From JBFLXN01 sp040755715 [NCBI: Candidatus Edwardsbacteria bacterium] (GTDB taxonomy: Bacteria; Edwardsbacteria; AC1; JBFLXN01), in the NCBI GenBank assembly GCA_040755715.1, contig JBFLXN010000181.1, forward strand, positions 1-5,291: DNA of 5,291 nt, in the 5' to 3' direction. Under the pieces are notes generated by a model that had not been told where the DNA came from, did not search any database, and saw only the letters and a list, made by a program, of their open reading frames with translations. Both the position numbers and the translations under genes were made by a program. Positions 4,752 to 5,291 of this stretch are shown in pieces. Within the stretch, counting starts at the first letter, position 1. Each line of letters begins with the position of its first letter.

Positions 4752-4970
4752 ATGCCTAAAGAGAAAGCAATCCAAGTAGAAGGAACAGTGATAGAAAACT
4801 TACCTAATGCAATGTTTAGGGTAGAGTTGCCTAATGGACATCGGGTCCTAGCACATATTTCTGGGAAGATGAGGATGCATTTTATTAAGATATTGCCAGG
4901 CGATAAAGTCGCAGTAGAACTTTCACCTTATGATTTGAGTAGAGGCAGGATTATTTATCGGTTTAAGTAA
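4752..4970 (+). CDS. infA: Translation initiation factor IF-1
   Basis: IF-1 binds the A site of the 30S subunit and helps IF-2 and IF-3 select the initiator tRNA. The 72-residue product is exactly the usual length and is one OB-fold (S1-like) domain. Hallmarks are [59 protein letters not shown] and the end [10 protein letters not shown]. The ATG at 4752 gives the canonical MPKEK start. The 30 nt between map and infA are AGCNNAN heptads without a Shine-Dalgarno, so initiation must rely on an A-rich unstructured leader or re-initiation after map. The stop is followed after 18 nt by rpmJ. Confidence 0.98.
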   Translation: MPKEKAIQVEGTVIENLPNAMFRVELPNGHRVLAHISGKMRMHFIKILPGDKVAVELSPYDLSRGRIIYRFK

Positions 4971-4988
4971 AATAGGGAGAATACTCTC

Positions 4989-5102
4989 ATGAAAGTTAGA
5001 GCTTCAGTGAAACTTATTTGTAATCATTGCAAATTAGTATGCCGGAAGGGAGTATTGCGTGTTATTTGCAAAAACCCAAGACACAAACAGAGACAAGGTT
5101 AA
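4989..5102 (+). CDS. rpmJ: 50S ribosomal protein L36
   Basis: L36 is the smallest large-subunit protein and binds 23S rRNA. The 37-residue product reads [16 protein letters not shown], then [18 protein letters not shown] and RQG, a full-length match. The zinc ribbon ligands Cys11, Cys14, Cys27 and His32 are all present, so this is the zinc-binding (C+) form. Cys18 is an extra cysteine where arginine or another residue is more usual. AGGGAGA (4974-4980) is a good Shine-Dalgarno 8 nt before the ATG; GAGA-ATAC-TCTC (4977-4988) could form a weak 4-bp hairpin over it. The gene follows infA by 18 nt, the canonical order. Confidence 0.98.
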   Translation: MKVRASVKLICNHCKLVCRKGVLRVICKNPRHKQRQG

Positions 5103-5111
5103 GATAGTTGT

Positions 5112-5139
5112 GAGTTATGAGTTCGGAGTTATGAGTAAG
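5112..5139 (+). repeat. Four GAGTTNN heptads after rpmJ, forming half of a hairpin
   Basis: Units GAGTTAT, GAGTTCG, GAGTTAT and GAGTAAG are contiguous; a degenerate unit TAGTTGT (5105-5111) precedes them. AGTTCGGAGT (5120-5129) pairs with ACTCTGAACT (5151-5160) with a single G-U, giving a 10-bp stem with a 21-nt loop. No T run follows immediately, so a terminator role is not supported. Confidence 0.75.
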
Positions 5140-5206
5140 AAAAATCTCTGACTCTGAACTAAAAACACGACTTTGTTAAAATTTTGTCTAAAATTGGCAC
5201 GATTTA

Positions 5207-5225
5207 TCCTGAACGGAGTGAAGGA
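5207..5225 (+). repeat. Second copy of the GAACGRAGTGA tandem-GA hairpin
   Basis: TCCTGAACGGAGTGAAGGA can fold as TCCT/AGGA, a GA/GA step, AC/GT and a GGA loop. GATTT (5201-5205) and AAATC (5226-5230) extend the stem past a bulged A5206. It shares its core with 1659-1669 but has different arms that are still complementary. Confidence 0.7.
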
Positions 5226-5237
5226 AAATCAACACTG

Positions 5238-5270
5238 ACAAGCGTTTAAGCCTTCTGGGCTTGTTCTTCT
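5238..5270 (+). terminator. Weak candidate intrinsic terminator
   Basis: AAGCC (5248-5252) pairs with GGCTT (5258-5262), or alternatively ACAAGC (5238-5243) with GCTTGT (5259-5264). The pyrimidine-rich GTTCTTCTCTT follows. The stem is short and the tail is not a pure T run. Given that rpsM is normally co-transcribed with rpmJ, this could equally be repeat DNA. Confidence 0.2.
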
Positions 5271-5291
5271 CTTGTCCCCCGACAAGTCGGG
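5271..5291. repeat. Overlapping palindromes at the window edge (CTTGTC/GACAAG and CCCGAC/GTCGGG)
   Basis: CTTGTC (5271-5276) pairs with GACAAG (5281-5286) around CCCC, and CCCGAC (5278-5283) is complementary to GTCGGG (5286-5291). The second pair shares its arms with the palindrome at 37-56. The window cuts the element, so its full extent is unknown. The 189 nt after rpmJ hold only such repeats and no start of rpsM. Confidence 0.6.

Noticed and set aside
4035-4775. Minus-strand open frames opposite map
   Set aside because: Shadows of map; the map sense frame has all catalytic residues.

Overview
The window is the distal half of a bacterial spc-type ribosomal protein operon, all on the plus strand: (possible rplR tail) - rpsE - rpmD - rplO - secY - adk - map - infA - rpmJ. 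rpsM would be expected next but is not inside the window. The order secY-adk-map-infA-rpmJ after L15 is the classic arrangement of Gram-positive and many candidate-phylum bacteria. All eight complete genes look intact and full length. Gene content alone does not identify the organism. AT-rich DNA, an ordinary but divergent protein set and gaps packed with short palindromes suggest an uncultured candidate-phylum bacterium (Omnitrophota-like or similar); this is a low-confidence inference.

Layout: 1-63 possible end of L18; 64-181 a structured leader; 182-739 S5; 752-937 L30; 938-1015 a short gap with competing hairpins; 1016-1465 L15; 1466-1679 a repeat mosaic; 1680-2993 SecY; 2991-3322 an inverted-repeat-bounded block holding a decayed four-helix-bundle (23S rRNA intervening-sequence protein family) gene; 3325-3966 adenylate kinase; 3963-4721 methionine aminopeptidase; 4716-4750 a heptad repeat filling the gap; 4752-4970 IF-1; 4989-5102 L36; 5103-5291 another repeat mosaic with no gene.

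The genes serve one programme: ribosome parts (S5, L30, L15, L36), the translation initiation factor IF-1, removal of the initiator methionine (Map), the membrane protein-export channel (SecY) and adenylate nucleotide balance (Adk).

The unusual part is the non-coding DNA. Several gaps hold 7-nt-periodic repeats, each with a different consensus (TCAAAAA/ATNNAAA, GTNNATA, AGCNNAN, GAGTTNN). Two of these start within the upstream stop codon and end 1-2 nt before the next start codon, and the genes behind them (adk, infA) lack a recognisable Shine-Dalgarno sequence. A second family, a small hairpin with core GAACGRAGTGA that can form tandem G-A pairs, occurs twice with different but still complementary arms; one copy supplies the Shine-Dalgarno of secY. 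The adk gap carries a frameshifted, 5'-truncated four-helix-bundle gene between 18-bp inverted repeats. An operon that is normally compact has thus been colonised by several classes of small repeat at its gene joints.
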